A stretch of DNA of 64,000 nt. Origin: Roseateles depolymerans. GTDB taxonomy: Bacteria > Pseudomonadota > Gammaproteobacteria > Burkholderiales > Burkholderiaceae_C. The stretch is from the NCBI RefSeq assembly GCF_003387155.1, contig NZ_QUMT01000004.1, positions 248,001-312,000 of the forward strand. The letters run 5' to 3'. Below, piece after piece: positions 9,692 to 19,373 of the stretch; the first letter of the stretch is position 1, and each line of letters starts with the position of its first letter. The translations under genes were made by a program, and so were the position numbers. Under the pieces are notes generated by a model. That model saw only the letters and a list, made by a program, of their open reading frames with translations. It made no database searches and had not been told where the DNA came from.

Positions 9692-12600
9692 CTAGTGTTG
9701 CTGGTCCGGGTCAAACTGGTAGATGCTGCCCGCGATGATCATGCAAACGCCGTAGCTGACCATCAACGCCGCCTGCACGACCGCCATGATGGCCTTGGGC
9801 TTGATGTCTTCTACCATCGCGATCGGGAACTCCATAATGCCGCCGATATTGAAGGCGAAATTGCCGATCGACTCTGGAATGAGCGATTTGTAGGTCGTGT
9901 TCCACTCGTCCTTGTTGACCACGATGTTGGCGATAACGGGGACGTTCCACACCAGGTTGATGAAGCTCTCTAAGAAGGCAAAACTCTTGCCCACAGCCGG
10001 GCGGCTGCTGGTGGCGGCCGGTATCGCGGCGATGCCCTTGAGGATGCTGATACCCGTGAGGGCGTTATTGAGGTTCGCGTACCAGTTGTCAGTCTTCGCG
10101 TTGACGAGCGTGGCAATGTTGGGCGACACATAGGCGATGTTGCCGATACAGCCAATGGTGGCCAGTGTCTTCAACCGGGCGCCAGGAAGGCCCAGCACGT
10201 CAATGGTGCGCTGGATGTTCGTGACCACGACCAGCGTCAAACCGCCGAATAGCGAAACGATGCCAGTGATGAAGCCGAAGGTCTTCAATTTGGCTTGGTC
10301 AAGCACTGGTTCGTCGGAATCCGCACCGTCCGCTGCAGGCGCCTCGGCCGTGGTGACGCCGAGGAGGGCTTGATGAGGTGTCGGCCTTGCGGCGCGCGCC
10401 ACCGTGTGAGTTGGGGCAACAAACAACGCCTGCACCTGCGACCAGTTCCTGGCCGAGAGCAGCCCCTTCGTGAAAGCATCATTCGCTGGGAAGGGCGTCT
10501 TCTGCGCCGCGGCCTTGTAGATGATGGTCGCCGGAATCGCCACCACCAAGCAGATGACGTCAAGGAAGGAGAGATCCTCCCCCGTCAATTCGTTGTACAG
10601 CCATGAGAGCACGGGGATGTCGAGCTTGGCAGTTAGCACGTCCATCATGCCTTGCACCAATTGACTGAACACGTCGAGCACCGTGAGGATCACGTTCTCG
10701 GCCGACTGCAGCAAGGTGTCGGCCAGGATCGCGGCGAATCGCTTGATGATGTCACTCACCGAGAGCGTGCTGAACGGGTCGATGATGTCGGTCTTGACGG
10801 CATTCGCCGCCGCGGCCAGCGTGTCACCCTCGGCCTCCAGCAGTGCCACCAGGTCCTTGAAGATCGACTCGACCGGACCGTCGGGTGACAGCGCAGAGGT
10901 GCTGGACGCGCACGAGCCCTGGAAATGGTGAATCCCCAGGTTGGCAGGCGCGCTGTTCTGGCCGCTGGCGGGCGGGTTGGCTGCCAGCACACCGGACAAG
11001 GTTTGATTGAAGTCCGGAATGCCGGCCCATGAGTTGATCTGGCTCTGCACCTGCTGAAACAGCGCTGCCACGCTGGTCTTGGTGCTGGCGATGCCGTCGA
11101 TCGCATGCTGGCCCAGGCACACGAATAGGTTTTTCAACACCTTGTGCGTGACCAAGATGTCCTGCCAGCCGAAAAGGAACTCGAGGAACTTGATCACGTC
11201 TTCCACCGCGATCTTGATCGCGCTATAGACCCAGGTGGCTGCGGCCGCCACCGCTTCCACGCAATCGAGTGCGGCGTGGTACACCGCGTCGCCGATCGTC
11301 ACCACGAAATGCCAGACGCCTTCGGCCGCGTCCTCGATCAGTTCCACAAAGGCCTCAACGCCCGATTCGAGCCAGCGGAAGAGGTCACCGATATCGACCT
11401 CGATGCCCTGGATCACGCTTTGCTGCACCACACCCGCCGCCAGCGCCGTAGGCCGCGGCCGGGCCAACGCGCGCAGTGCGGGCGGCGGCGTGGACGAGGA
11501 TACGCTGGCGTAGGCCTTGGCCAGGCACTGGTTGGAATAGGCCACGCGGTCCAGATCGGCCTGTGGTGTGCCGGCCGGAATGAAGTTGCGGGTGCTGCCG
11601 TCGCGAGACACGATCTGTGCTGAGGCTAAGCTGCCTGAAGTGGTGTACTGCGCGTTGCGTTGCCAGGCTGAGTCCATGGTGTTCACCGGGATCGGCTTGT
11701 CCGAGCCCGCAGCCACGGAAAAGCGCGTGCCGGCCAGCGAACTGGTGAGCTCCACGATGGTTACGGTGCCCAGCGCGTCCGTGGCGACCAGGATCGGTGA
11801 GGGCCCGACCACGTAGTACAAGTGGTTGATGTACACCGAGGTGACGTTGGTGGCCGTCAGCGTCACGGGCACGTTGGCGGCTGCCTTGCCCAAGGCGTCG
11901 GTCACTTGCACGTGCGTGGTGTAGGAGTGAATCGCCGTTGCAGGCTGGGTGGTTACGCTGGGCGGAAGTGCGATCGCGCGCTGGCTCCACAGCCCGGTGG
12001 TGGGCGACTTCACCAGCTTGACCAGCCCGGTGGCCGAATGCGCGAAGAATGTGTTGGCGCTGTAGGCCCGGTCCACGAAAGGCGAAATGGCGTCACTGCC
12101 GGCCATGATGGGCAGAGGCACCGTCCACGAGGCTGCGCTGGCCTGCTGGCCTAGCGGGCACGAAAGGTAGAACACCTCGTTGTTACCGTTGAGCCCCCAC
12201 ACCGTGATGCTGCCGTCGGCTACGTATGCGAACAGCGACCTCACCGCCATGAGCAGCGGGTTCGCAGCCACCAGGACGCCGGCGGCTCCGTCCTTCTGGT
12301 TGTTCGCGGCAAACCAGTAAAGCTGCCCATGCGAGGCAGCGTAGAGGTCGGAGCTGTTGTCGGCGTTGCGTGCCGCGGCAATGGCATCCACCATTGCGTC
12401 CCCGGGCAGATGCAGGCGCGACGGCAGCGGCGGCTGCGAAGGATCGAACGCGTTGTATAGCGGCGTATAGATCAGTTGCGGCGACGGGCCGATGGTGCCC
12501 TTGGTATAGAGACCATCCACGCCAAAGGCCTGTGCCGAGCGCCCCAGGCATGAGCTGTAGCCCGCTGCCTGTACGTCGATGGCTAGATCGTGCAGCTTCC

Positions 12601-13201
12601 ACACCGGGCTCGCCGGCGCCGACACGTCGATGTAGTAGCGCGTCAGCAGGCCCACCGCCTGAGCGGGGTTACGGATCGTGTCCACGACGATGTACTCGCC
12701 GTCGACGGCTTCGCTCAAGAAGACGTTGTTGATCTTGAGAGGGCTGGGCGGAACCAACGGTTGGCCCGCCGCATCTACCGCGTTGAAAGGGCTCGCGGTC
12801 CAGGTGGGCTCGTCGGCCCAGCGCAAGTCGCTATCGGAGTTGTTGAGGCTCAGGAACAGGTGGTCGTTGGTGCCGTCGTTGATCACCATCGCCAAGTGGA
12901 TATTGACCGGCACACCCGACTGCAAAGACACCGATTGCGCGGCACCGAATGTCGTGACGTGGGCCTTGCCGCCAAACAGCGCCTGGATGCTTGCAGCACC
13001 CAGATCCACCTGACGCCAGCCGTTGATTGCGCCGGGGGTCTCAATCGTGAGTTTGAACGCACCCCCGGTCCCTATTGAAAACAGCAGAGAGGCGCCTGCA
13101 TTGGTTTGCAGTGCAATGAACTTGTCCTGAGGCAGAAGGAAGTCAGCCTGGATGTAGTTCTCCATCAGCTCTGCCGAGGTCGTGACGTTGTAGTCGCCCA
13201 T
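9692..13201 (-). CDS. Large protein of unknown function (1,169 aa)
   Basis: I do not recognise the family. The ATG at 13199-13201 is preceded by GAGGAG (13209-13214 on the plus strand), which decides the start. There is no signal peptide. Residues about 1-130 look like a beta-rich binding domain, and about 180-420 contain repeated short strands (DLYAASHGQLYWFA, DGSITVWGLNGNNEVFYLS) suggesting a propeller. Residues about 430-545 resemble an Ig-like fold (HVQVTDALGKAAANVPVTLTA). The C-terminal half is helical, with hydrophobic segments such as LDVICLVVAIPATIIYKAA and a membrane-like end (PKAIMAVVQAALMVSYGVCM). It lies 19 bases after the 590-aa gene, so they form one unit. A surface or pore-forming role is possible but unproven. 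Confidence 0.75.
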   Translation of the reverse strand: MGDYNVTTSAELMENYIQADFLLPQDKFIALQTNAGASLLFSIGTGGAFKLTIETPGAINGWRQVDLGAASIQALFGGKAHVTTFGAAQSVSLQSGVPVNIHLAMVINDGTNDHLFLSLNNSDSDLRWADEPTWTASPFNAVDAAGQPLVPPSPLKINNVFLSEAVDGEYIVVDTIRNPAQAVGLLTRYYIDVSAPASPVWKLHDLAIDVQAAGYSSCLGRSAQAFGVDGLYTKGTIGPSPQLIYTPLYNAFDPSQPPLPSRLHLPGDAMVDAIAAARNADNSSDLYAASHGQLYWFAANNQKDGAAGVLVAANPLLMAVRSLFAYVADGSITVWGLNGNNEVFYLSCPLGQQASAASWTVPLPIMAGSDAISPFVDRAYSANTFFAHSATGLVKLVKSPTTGLWSQRAIALPPSVTTQPATAIHSYTTHVQVTDALGKAAANVPVTLTATNVTSVYINHLYYVVGPSPILVATDALGTVTIVELTSSLAGTRFSVAAGSDKPIPVNTMDSAWQRNAQYTTSGSLASAQIVSRDGSTRNFIPAGTPQADLDRVAYSNQCLAKAYASVSSSTPPPALRALARPRPTALAAGVVQQSVIQGIEVDIGDLFRWLESGVEAFVELIEDAAEGVWHFVVTIGDAVYHAALDCVEAVAAAATWVYSAIKIAVEDVIKFLEFLFGWQDILVTHKVLKNLFVCLGQHAIDGIASTKTSVAALFQQVQSQINSWAGIPDFNQTLSGVLAANPPASGQNSAPANLGIHHFQGSCASSTSALSPDGPVESIFKDLVALLEAEGDTLAAAANAVKTDIIDPFSTLSVSDIIKRFAAILADTLLQSAENVILTVLDVFSQLVQGMMDVLTAKLDIPVLSWLYNELTGEDLSFLDVICLVVAIPATIIYKAAAQKTPFPANDAFTKGLLSARNWSQVQALFVAPTHTVARAARPTPHQALLGVTTAEAPAADGADSDEPVLDQAKLKTFGFITGIVSLFGGLTLVVVTNIQRTIDVLGLPGARLKTLATIGCIGNIAYVSPNIATLVNAKTDNWYANLNNALTGISILKGIAAIPAATSSRPAVGKSFAFLESFINLVWNVPVIANIVVNKDEWNTTYKSLIPESIGNFAFNIGGIMEFPIAMVEDIKPKAIMAVVQAALMVSYGVCMIIAGSIYQFDPDQQH

Positions 13202-13220
13202 GATGAATCTCCTCAAGCAT

Positions 13221-14993
13221 TCAGTTCGGGTTCACGTAAGTCAGCTGCGCGATCAGGTCTTGGCCCGACGAGAAAGCGACGTTTTTGAAGGTGAATGCGT
13301 CGTTGCCGGGGAATACCCAAGCGCGGTAGCCGTTGATCACAGCCGTGAGCTGCTGCACGTAATTGGTGAAAGTCGAGTCGATCACCGACGCAAGGTTGTT
13401 CTCCACGCTGGTCACGCCATTCCTCACTGCGTCTTCGAAGCCGAATTTGCCCAGGATGCCCTTTGGATCGAAGTTCCAGGGCACGGAACTGTCGCTCACG
13501 CCGTGGGTCTCAGTGACCTGGAGTGCGCCGTTCTGATCCACACCCAGCGAGTAGGTGACGGTAAGGGTCTTGTCGTAGTAGTTGGCGCCATCCAGGTCGG
13601 TGTAGTTCACGAACACCTCGCGGTGCGCGAACTTCATGTACACCTGGACCTGCACCTGCACACGCATCTGGTTGCTTGATACGGCCACCGTGCCGTTGAG
13701 GGTGTAGTTGTAGTCGCCCCAGATCTCCACCAGGTGCGTGGACGAGGTGGAGTCGTCATGCGAGTTGCACGCGTAATTGAGCGTGAGCATCGTGGTGAAG
13801 CCATCAGACTCAGCAGGCGCGACTCTCGCGACAGGCCGAAACGATGCTGGGTTCTGCGAGCGGGCGGAGGAGTATTGGACGGTGAAGTCTTCGCCCGAGT
13901 GAGTGAGCGACAGGTTGGTGTCGATGCACAGCGGTGCTACCTGGCTGTTCACCAAACCCGCGAAATAGGTGAAGAACACGTCACGGCGCACCGACTGCAC
14001 GCCCGAGAAAGACGACACCTCGCCAAGTTCCACCCAGTTCCACGCGAACGGCACCGGGATGGGCGGCGTTGTCGAGGTGGTACCCACGTACACCAAGGCG
14101 GTGGCTGCCAGTTGCGCCGGTGTGGGGTTGGTGATCGGCTGCCCGTTCGCCAGCAGCGGCAGGCACTCACGAGACACCGAACCAAGCTGCAACGTGGCTG
14201 GGCGTGGCGCGGCCATGGTGAAGCTGTAGCTGAGCACCGGGTTTCCGTTTTGTCGCAGTTGGGTGAAGTAGCTGCCCAGGAACACTGTGGTGATCAGGTT
14301 CCATACCGGCCATCCGGACGGTACGCCCTGGATCGTGGGCGAGGACTGCAGGATCGCCGTGTCCAAGTCGAGAAACAGCTTCTGGATTGCGAACGCGTTT
14401 GCGGGGTCGTGCTGCAACTCGGCAATGCGTTGCTGGACGGCCGGCGGTACGGGGGAGTTTGGATCGATGGTCGTACTGTTAAGAGAAACGTTGGCCGAGA
14501 AGTACCAGGGCGAACCAGAGCCCGATGGCTGAGACTGGTTGATCCAGGTGGCGCTGCCGCGCGGGCCGTACTGAAAACCGGTGATCTGGAATTCGCTGCA
14601 CAGCAAGTTGAACAGCACGGGCGCATTGCTGCCGCTGCCTAGCGTCGCAATGGCGGGTAGGCTGTCCACGGGAAGGTTGGGCAAGCCGATCCTGGCCCGC
14701 ACAGCGCCAGCAAAGTTGGCCGCGGACAAGTTGATGAGATCGGGATCGGTGGCCGGGTTAGAACCGGCAGGCACCTTGAAGGGGTCAGAGCCTTTGGCGT
14801 CGCCCACCAGCGTGCGATAGTCCACCGGCACGAGGTCGTTGTTGTTGTCATAAACATAGCAGACCGTCACCTCGGGCGCACTAATGCCTGCAAGGAACTG
14901 CTTGAGTGTGGCGTTGACACTGGCTTGCGTGACGGCGACGACGAGATCGAAGCCGTAGTGCAGATCGGAAAGGTTCGATTGCGATGCGCTCAT
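13221..14993 (-). CDS. Unknown 590-aa protein, possibly P47/TULIP-like
   Basis: No function is established. The start YGFDLVVAVTQASVNATLKQ, an aromatic-rich beta strand leading into an xVN helix, recalls the N-terminus of P47/OrfX-type TULIP proteins from clostridial toxin clusters. That likeness is by eye and weak. The rest is beta-rich (long alternating strands, VQVQVQVYMKFAHREVFVNY), without signal peptide or membrane segment. The final third has an amphipathic stretch (VENNLASVIDSTFTNYVQQL) consistent with a lipid-binding tube. GGGAG precedes the ATG. It is the first gene of a two-gene unit with the 1,169-aa protein, so the products probably act together. Confidence 0.7.
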   Translation of the reverse strand: MSASQSNLSDLHYGFDLVVAVTQASVNATLKQFLAGISAPEVTVCYVYDNNNDLVPVDYRTLVGDAKGSDPFKVPAGSNPATDPDLINLSAANFAGAVRARIGLPNLPVDSLPAIATLGSGSNAPVLFNLLCSEFQITGFQYGPRGSATWINQSQPSGSGSPWYFSANVSLNSTTIDPNSPVPPAVQQRIAELQHDPANAFAIQKLFLDLDTAILQSSPTIQGVPSGWPVWNLITTVFLGSYFTQLRQNGNPVLSYSFTMAAPRPATLQLGSVSRECLPLLANGQPITNPTPAQLAATALVYVGTTSTTPPIPVPFAWNWVELGEVSSFSGVQSVRRDVFFTYFAGLVNSQVAPLCIDTNLSLTHSGEDFTVQYSSARSQNPASFRPVARVAPAESDGFTTMLTLNYACNSHDDSTSSTHLVEIWGDYNYTLNGTVAVSSNQMRVQVQVQVYMKFAHREVFVNYTDLDGANYYDKTLTVTYSLGVDQNGALQVTETHGVSDSSVPWNFDPKGILGKFGFEDAVRNGVTSVENNLASVIDSTFTNYVQQLTAVINGYRAWVFPGNDAFTFKNVAFSSGQDLIAQLTYVNPN

Positions 14994-15314
14994 GTTGCTG
15001 CTCCCTGAAGCGGTGGTGGACTATCGCGGAGACCTGTTGTGGTACAGGCTAGTGCACGCAGGTCCATGCCGGCGATCAGAAGAATGCTGATCTCTGCCTT
15101 CCAAAATGATGAGAAATGTTGGGGACCGTTCGTGGACTTCACGAACAACCCAGAGATGGGTTGACATGTCGGCGCGCGAGATTTGGACTCTGACCCGCGT
15201 CAGGACCCCACTTGATGCCCTACGGGGAGCTCACGAGCGCAGCAGTGCGGCGCAGCTGGAAGGCCAGGAAGAGGCCCGGGTGGACTCGGTCGCAAAGAAC
15301 TTCACCGGCGCTCA
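14994..15314. promoter_or_regulatory. Upstream region of the two-gene unit, with an operator-like inverted repeat
   Basis: These 321 bases lie between two leftward transcription units and hold no supported gene; a 70-codon rightward ORF here has no recognisable features. A perfect inverted repeat GTTCGTG-5-CACGAAC spans 15128-15146, about 135 bases before the 590-aa gene. It could be a regulator site; nothing identifies the regulator. Confidence 0.3.
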
Positions 15315-16634
15315 CTAAAGCCGCCAGACCCGCCCCTGCGACGCCTTGACCACTTTGGTCGCCGGCGCGGGCGTCCAGTACATCGAGGAGATTCCGGCGA
15401 CTGCCCCTTCGATGCGGGCCACGACGTAGACATTGCCATCCACGCCGCTGATGAAGTAGTCATCCTGGGACAGATGGACCTGCGTGCTGGTCATGACGGT
15501 GGATCGGTGAATGGCGTCCTGCATGTAGGTGTCGTAATACCGGTTCAGAATATCGGCCGCCAAGCCCGGGAAGGTGTTCGTCAAGTTACCGAACAGGCCC
15601 AACTGCACCGCGTTGTTTGGGTCGAACACGTGACCTGCCGGTGCTGTGTCGTAGTTGGCCCCGAACTCCTGCTGGAGGCCCTGGTGCAAGGCCGTCGGCA
15701 TGCTGTAGGTGAAGGGAAGCACGTACTGGAGCGATGGCGTGAAACCGATCGCGTTCCACCAGAAGGCCGCCTCCCCGGGCGGCGGCGCGACGTTTCCGAC
15801 TGGGAAGTCGTAGCAGATGTGCTTCAGGAAGTGCTCCTGCGCGTTCTCGTCGGGGCTGTCGTGATTGCCATCGCCCCACGCTGCGATCCCATTGAATCCG
15901 CCCGGTGGATAGGCCTCGAAGATGGGCTCCAGCTTGGGAACCGTGGCGGCCGACACCAGCCCGGGCACACCGGCAGTCTGGCGATTGGCGGCGATCATGT
16001 CCAGCACCGTCCGCCGATTGGTGGCGGGGGCTAGCAGGGATAACAGCGTGCCTGCAGCCGCCGTCCTCACCGCCGCAAGATCCAGGACAGGCAAGAGTGC
16101 CATGTCCGTGAGAAGGGCCCGGAGGTCGTCAAACTTGTCGGCCTGGATGTCCGGCCTGCGCGACTGAATTGCGAACAGGCGGTTGTAATCGATCAGGACC
16201 GACGCTCGGGTGTCGTAGTCGTCGGGATTCCCCCATGCACAGTTAAGGTAGCTGTAGAGCTGCATGAACTGAGGCCAACTGCCCACCAGCGGCGCGAGGT
16301 CGCCGGCGCGATCAATCATGACTTGCAATGCGCCAGCGGCCAGGCCGTCGACCGCAGTCTCTTTGCCTTGGATCGCGCCGTAGTGCGGCAGCAGTTGTGC
16401 CGAGAAGCTCACGCGCTGGACGACAACGGGCCCACGGGGATTGCCAGGCGACGGACCGAAGAGTGCCGCGATGGTGCGTCGCTGGGCCGTCATGCGGGGA
16501 GATTCATTGACCCATTCGCCTGCCAAGTTGGCCGGCGATGGCCGCATTGCGACAACGCCCATTGGCGGCTCTCGGGTCGGCGCCGTCGCGGGTGTGAGCG
16601 GCGCGCGGCCGCGAGTCGTCAGGGTTTGTTTCAT
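15315..16634 (-). CDS. Unknown 439-aa protein with an injection-system-associated type N-terminal tail
   Basis: The enzyme or fold is not recognised. The first 85 residues are disordered and Pro/Arg-rich and contain NESPRMTAQRRTIAALFG, followed by VVVQRV. This pattern (SPRxxAQRxxxxxLFG...VVQR) is common in the N-terminal tails of DUF4157-containing proteins and other proteins often encoded with extracellular contractile injection systems or polymorphic toxins. The body (about 85-439) looks globular, with DDYDTRASVLIDYNRLF, GDGNHDSPDENAQEHFLKH and YFISGVDGNVYVVARIEGA. There is no signal peptide. It is separated by 321 bases from the two-gene unit on the same strand. Interpretation as an effector is inference. 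Confidence 0.7.
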   Translation of the reverse strand: MKQTLTTRGRAPLTPATAPTREPPMGVVAMRPSPANLAGEWVNESPRMTAQRRTIAALFGPSPGNPRGPVVVQRVSFSAQLLPHYGAIQGKETAVDGLAAGALQVMIDRAGDLAPLVGSWPQFMQLYSYLNCAWGNPDDYDTRASVLIDYNRLFAIQSRRPDIQADKFDDLRALLTDMALLPVLDLAAVRTAAAGTLLSLLAPATNRRTVLDMIAANRQTAGVPGLVSAATVPKLEPIFEAYPPGGFNGIAAWGDGNHDSPDENAQEHFLKHICYDFPVGNVAPPPGEAAFWWNAIGFTPSLQYVLPFTYSMPTALHQGLQQEFGANYDTAPAGHVFDPNNAVQLGLFGNLTNTFPGLAADILNRYYDTYMQDAIHRSTVMTSTQVHLSQDDYFISGVDGNVYVVARIEGAVAGISSMYWTPAPATKVVKASQGRVWRL

Positions 16635-17085
16635 CCTGCAGCCCTTTTCTTGTGCCGGGGAGTGCGCAAGTCACCCAGGTTATGCCCTCGCCGTGCCGCG
16701 CGACATCGGTCGAAATCTGATTCGAGCCCAGGGATCGACTTAGGCCCCCGCCTCACTTGTCACACCACAGCTTTTCAAGCTTGCTCCATCATGCGTTCCG
16801 GGTACCGCGTGTAGACGACGGCGGCGGGCCGCTGTCGTGCACCTCCCAGCCCACGATCTTGCGCCTGGCAGATGGGTCGGCACCGTGCGACTGCGGAAGA
16901 TCTTGTTGCCTCGCGGTCCTCCGCCGTTTTCGTATGCGCAAATACGACAAGTCAGATGTACATGTAGTTGATTCCAGTCGCGCCGGGTGAGATGGCCGCA
17001 GAGATGACAGTTCGCCATCCGTTGCGGACATACATTGCCCCAGGCTCGCCTCCAAAGAGCAGCCGTTGGCGCGATGAGACATCAA
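16635..17085. other. Stretch without a supported gene
   Basis: Several short overlapping ORFs occur on both strands, but none has a recognisable family, a good ribosome binding site or convincing codon use. It may contain promoter sequence for the 439-aa gene and decayed island DNA. Confidence 0.4.
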
Positions 17086-17328
17086 TCATTCGTCGCCAGG
17101 CTCGCCAGCGTCAAACAAGTTTTGGGATGCGCCGAAACGGCAAATCTCCATCAGCGAAGCGCCTGTCTGCAGACGCAGGTAGTAGACAACGGGAAGCGTA
17201 CTGGGCTGCCTCGCCAGAGTCTCGACGTCCCTCAGTACATCGGCCGGCAGCGCGCTCAAACTGTGGGAAGCCGTCTTCTCGCTCGCAAGCAGCTTTCGTC
17301 CGAGAGCTTGTTCGATAGGGATTTCCAT
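17086..17328 (-). CDS. Possible small hypothetical protein (80 aa)
   Basis: The ORF from the ATG at 17326-17328 encodes a peptide starting MEIPIEQALGRKLLASEKTA, with plausible amphipathic segments (LPADVLRDVETLARQ, VVYYLRLQTGASLMEICRF). No family is recognised and no Shine-Dalgarno is obvious. It lies between the 439-aa gene and the insertion sequence and may be a truncated gene end or a chance ORF. Confidence 0.3.
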   Translation of the reverse strand: MEIPIEQALGRKLLASEKTASHSLSALPADVLRDVETLARQPSTLPVVYYLRLQTGASLMEICRFGASQNLFDAGEPGDE

Positions 17329-17515
17329 GGGGCAGCAGCCTACCAATTCCGTCACCGCCGAACCACCCCTTCTGGTCGGCCCGCTGCGTGTTCGACTACG
17401 ACACTTACTGAGGGCGGCGATCCCAGCACGACTAGCGGCGCGGACCATGGACGCCTTCCGCCACCCGAAGATGACTTGCCCCGCACCGGACGATTATCAG
17501 TGTCTGTTCTAGGTA

Positions 17516-19200
17516 GAGGCCGTGTGGAAACGCATTTTGACTGAGGCCCGCCACGAGCATGGGCCACGCACGTTCCCTGCGAAGCGCCAAAGGGCAACCC
17601 GAGGGCTCGTCTGAGCTTGAGGAGTGCTCCGTCCGGGCATCGGAGCTGCGATGCGAGGTTTAAAGGGCGCTCACGCGCCCGCCAGCCTCATCGCCTGCAC
17701 TGCTTTCTTGATGCCCACGATCTGCATCACTCGTTTGAGGTTGTAGGCCAGGACCTGCAAGCTCATCTCGGTGCTGACATTGCCGAGCCTGCGCGTCAGG
17801 AAGTGCGTGCTGCCCATCCAGTGCTTGAGCGTGCCGAAGACATGCTCCACGGTCCTACGTCGGATCATCATCGCGTCGGTGTCTCGGTCCAGTCGTCGCT
17901 GCATGGCATCGAGCACCTCTTGATGCTCCCGGCGGGAAATCCGGCGATGCTTGGAAGGCGTGCACTCAGCCTTCATAGAGCATCCGGGACAGGCGCTGCT
18001 CCAGTAGCGACGGATCTGCAGCCCGTCTTCATCGCGCGTGAAGCGATAGGTGGCTCGCTCGCCCGCTGGACATCGGTACTCGTCGTCCTTGGCAATGTAG
18101 ATGAAGTCAGTCTTGTCGAAGCGGCCCTCGGCCTTCGCATTCGAGGTCATCGGCTTGGGTACGAAGGGCTTCATGCCGTCATCCGTGCAGCGCTTGATCT
18201 GCGAGGCGTTGAAGTAGCCCCGGTCGGCGTAGACCTTCAGGTCTGGCTTGTTCATCGCCTCTTGGGCCGCGCGTGCCATGCCACTGAGTTGGCCTCTGTC
18301 GCTGCCGATGTTGGTGACTTCGTGGGCCACAACCAGGTGGTGCTTGGTGTCGACCGCAGCCTGCACGTTGTAGCCTACGACCCCGCTGCCTGCAGACTGA
18401 GTTGCCATGGCGCGTGAATCCGGATCCGTAAACGAGACCTGCTTGTCTGGCTGCTGCTGGAGGTGTTGCTCCATCTGGTCCAGCAGCTTGATCTGCTCGC
18501 GTAACGCGTCGAGCTTGTGGCTGAGCTCGGCATACCTCGGACCGAACTCCATGATCGGCAACGTCCTGTCCGCCGTGTCAAGCGCCGCGAGGTAGCGCTG
18601 GATGCTTTCCTCGATCTGCTGGCGCCGCTTCTCGATCTTGGTGGCGGTGAAGTTCTGGTCGCGGCTATTGACTGCCTTGAACTTGCTGCCGTCCACCGCC
18701 ACACTGTCACCGCTCAGCAGCTTCAGCTGCCGACACAACTCGACGAAGCGACGGCAGACGTTGCGGATGCCCTGTCCGTTGTCACGGCGGAAGTCGGCGA
18801 TGGTCTTGAAGTCCGGAGCCAGGCGCTCGGTCAGCCACATCAGCTCGATGTTGCGCTGTGCTTCGCGCTCCAGGCGCCGGCTCGACTGGACGCGGTTGAG
18901 ATAGCCGTAGATGTAGATTTTGAGCAGAACCGCCGGGTGGTAGGCCGGGCGTCCCGTCGCCGCGGGGGTGGCCCCCGAGAAGCCAAGCACCTCGAGATCA
19001 AGCTCTTCAACGTAGGCATCGATGACGCGCACAGGGTTATCTTCAGCGACGAAGTCATCCAGGCACTCGGGCAGCAGCGTCACCTGATGTCGCCCCTGAC
19101 CTTCGACGAATCGCGCCATCGTCACCTCCACGTTGTCCATTCGACACGATGAATCTAGGCAGCGTCGGTCAGATCGCAAGGAGGGTTTTCACACAGCCTC
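17516..19200 (-). mobile_element. IS1182-family insertion sequence, apparently complete
   Basis: The element of about 1.69 kb carries one intact transposase. Imperfect terminal inverted repeats are visible: GAGGCCGTGTGGAAACGC at 17516-17533 and, on the opposite strand of 19183-19200, GAGGCTGTGTGAAAACCC (15 of 18 match). About 150 bases lie between the left end and the transposase stop. No target duplication can be read from the flanks. The left 152 bases (17516-17667) recur in inverted orientation at 21201-21350. Confidence 0.8.
17671..19119 (-). CDS. IS1182-family transposase
   Basis: This is a 482-residue DDE transposase from the start MARFVEGQGRHQVTLLPECL, the usual N-terminus of this group. 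An in-frame extension to 19179 is possible but would enter the terminal region. The N-terminal domain includes GRPAYHPAVLLKIYIYGYLN, the first catalytic region has SVAVDGSKFKAVNSRD, and the next has VYADRGYFNASQIKRC. A Cys cluster (CPGCSMKAEC) and the C-terminal RRRTVEHVFGTLKHWMG, carrying the catalytic Glu, complete it. No frameshift or internal stop is seen, so it may be active. Confidence 0.93.
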   Translation of the reverse strand: MARFVEGQGRHQVTLLPECLDDFVAEDNPVRVIDAYVEELDLEVLGFSGATPAATGRPAYHPAVLLKIYIYGYLNRVQSSRRLEREAQRNIELMWLTERLAPDFKTIADFRRDNGQGIRNVCRRFVELCRQLKLLSGDSVAVDGSKFKAVNSRDQNFTATKIEKRRQQIEESIQRYLAALDTADRTLPIMEFGPRYAELSHKLDALREQIKLLDQMEQHLQQQPDKQVSFTDPDSRAMATQSAGSGVVGYNVQAAVDTKHHLVVAHEVTNIGSDRGQLSGMARAAQEAMNKPDLKVYADRGYFNASQIKRCTDDGMKPFVPKPMTSNAKAEGRFDKTDFIYIAKDDEYRCPAGERATYRFTRDEDGLQIRRYWSSACPGCSMKAECTPSKHRRISRREHQEVLDAMQRRLDRDTDAMMIRRRTVEHVFGTLKHWMGSTHFLTRRLGNVSTEMSLQVLAYNLKRVMQIVGIKKAVQAMRLAGA

Positions 19201-19373
19201 GGCCGACAGACGACATCCGGGCCAATCACCTGACCGGTCGCAATCGCTGCAAAGGCGTCTGCCTCACCTCTTTGCTCAACCCCGTCGCAGACCAGCGCCC
19301 ATGCACAGACATTGGCTGTCCAACTTCCGGGGGTCAGTTCAGTTCAAGATGCCCCCTGCCCCGTTCAAGCAGC

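Noticed and set aside
15106-15318. 70-codon rightward ORF in the promoter region of the 590-aa gene
   Set aside because: No ribosome site, family or credible composition; it runs into the convergent gene.
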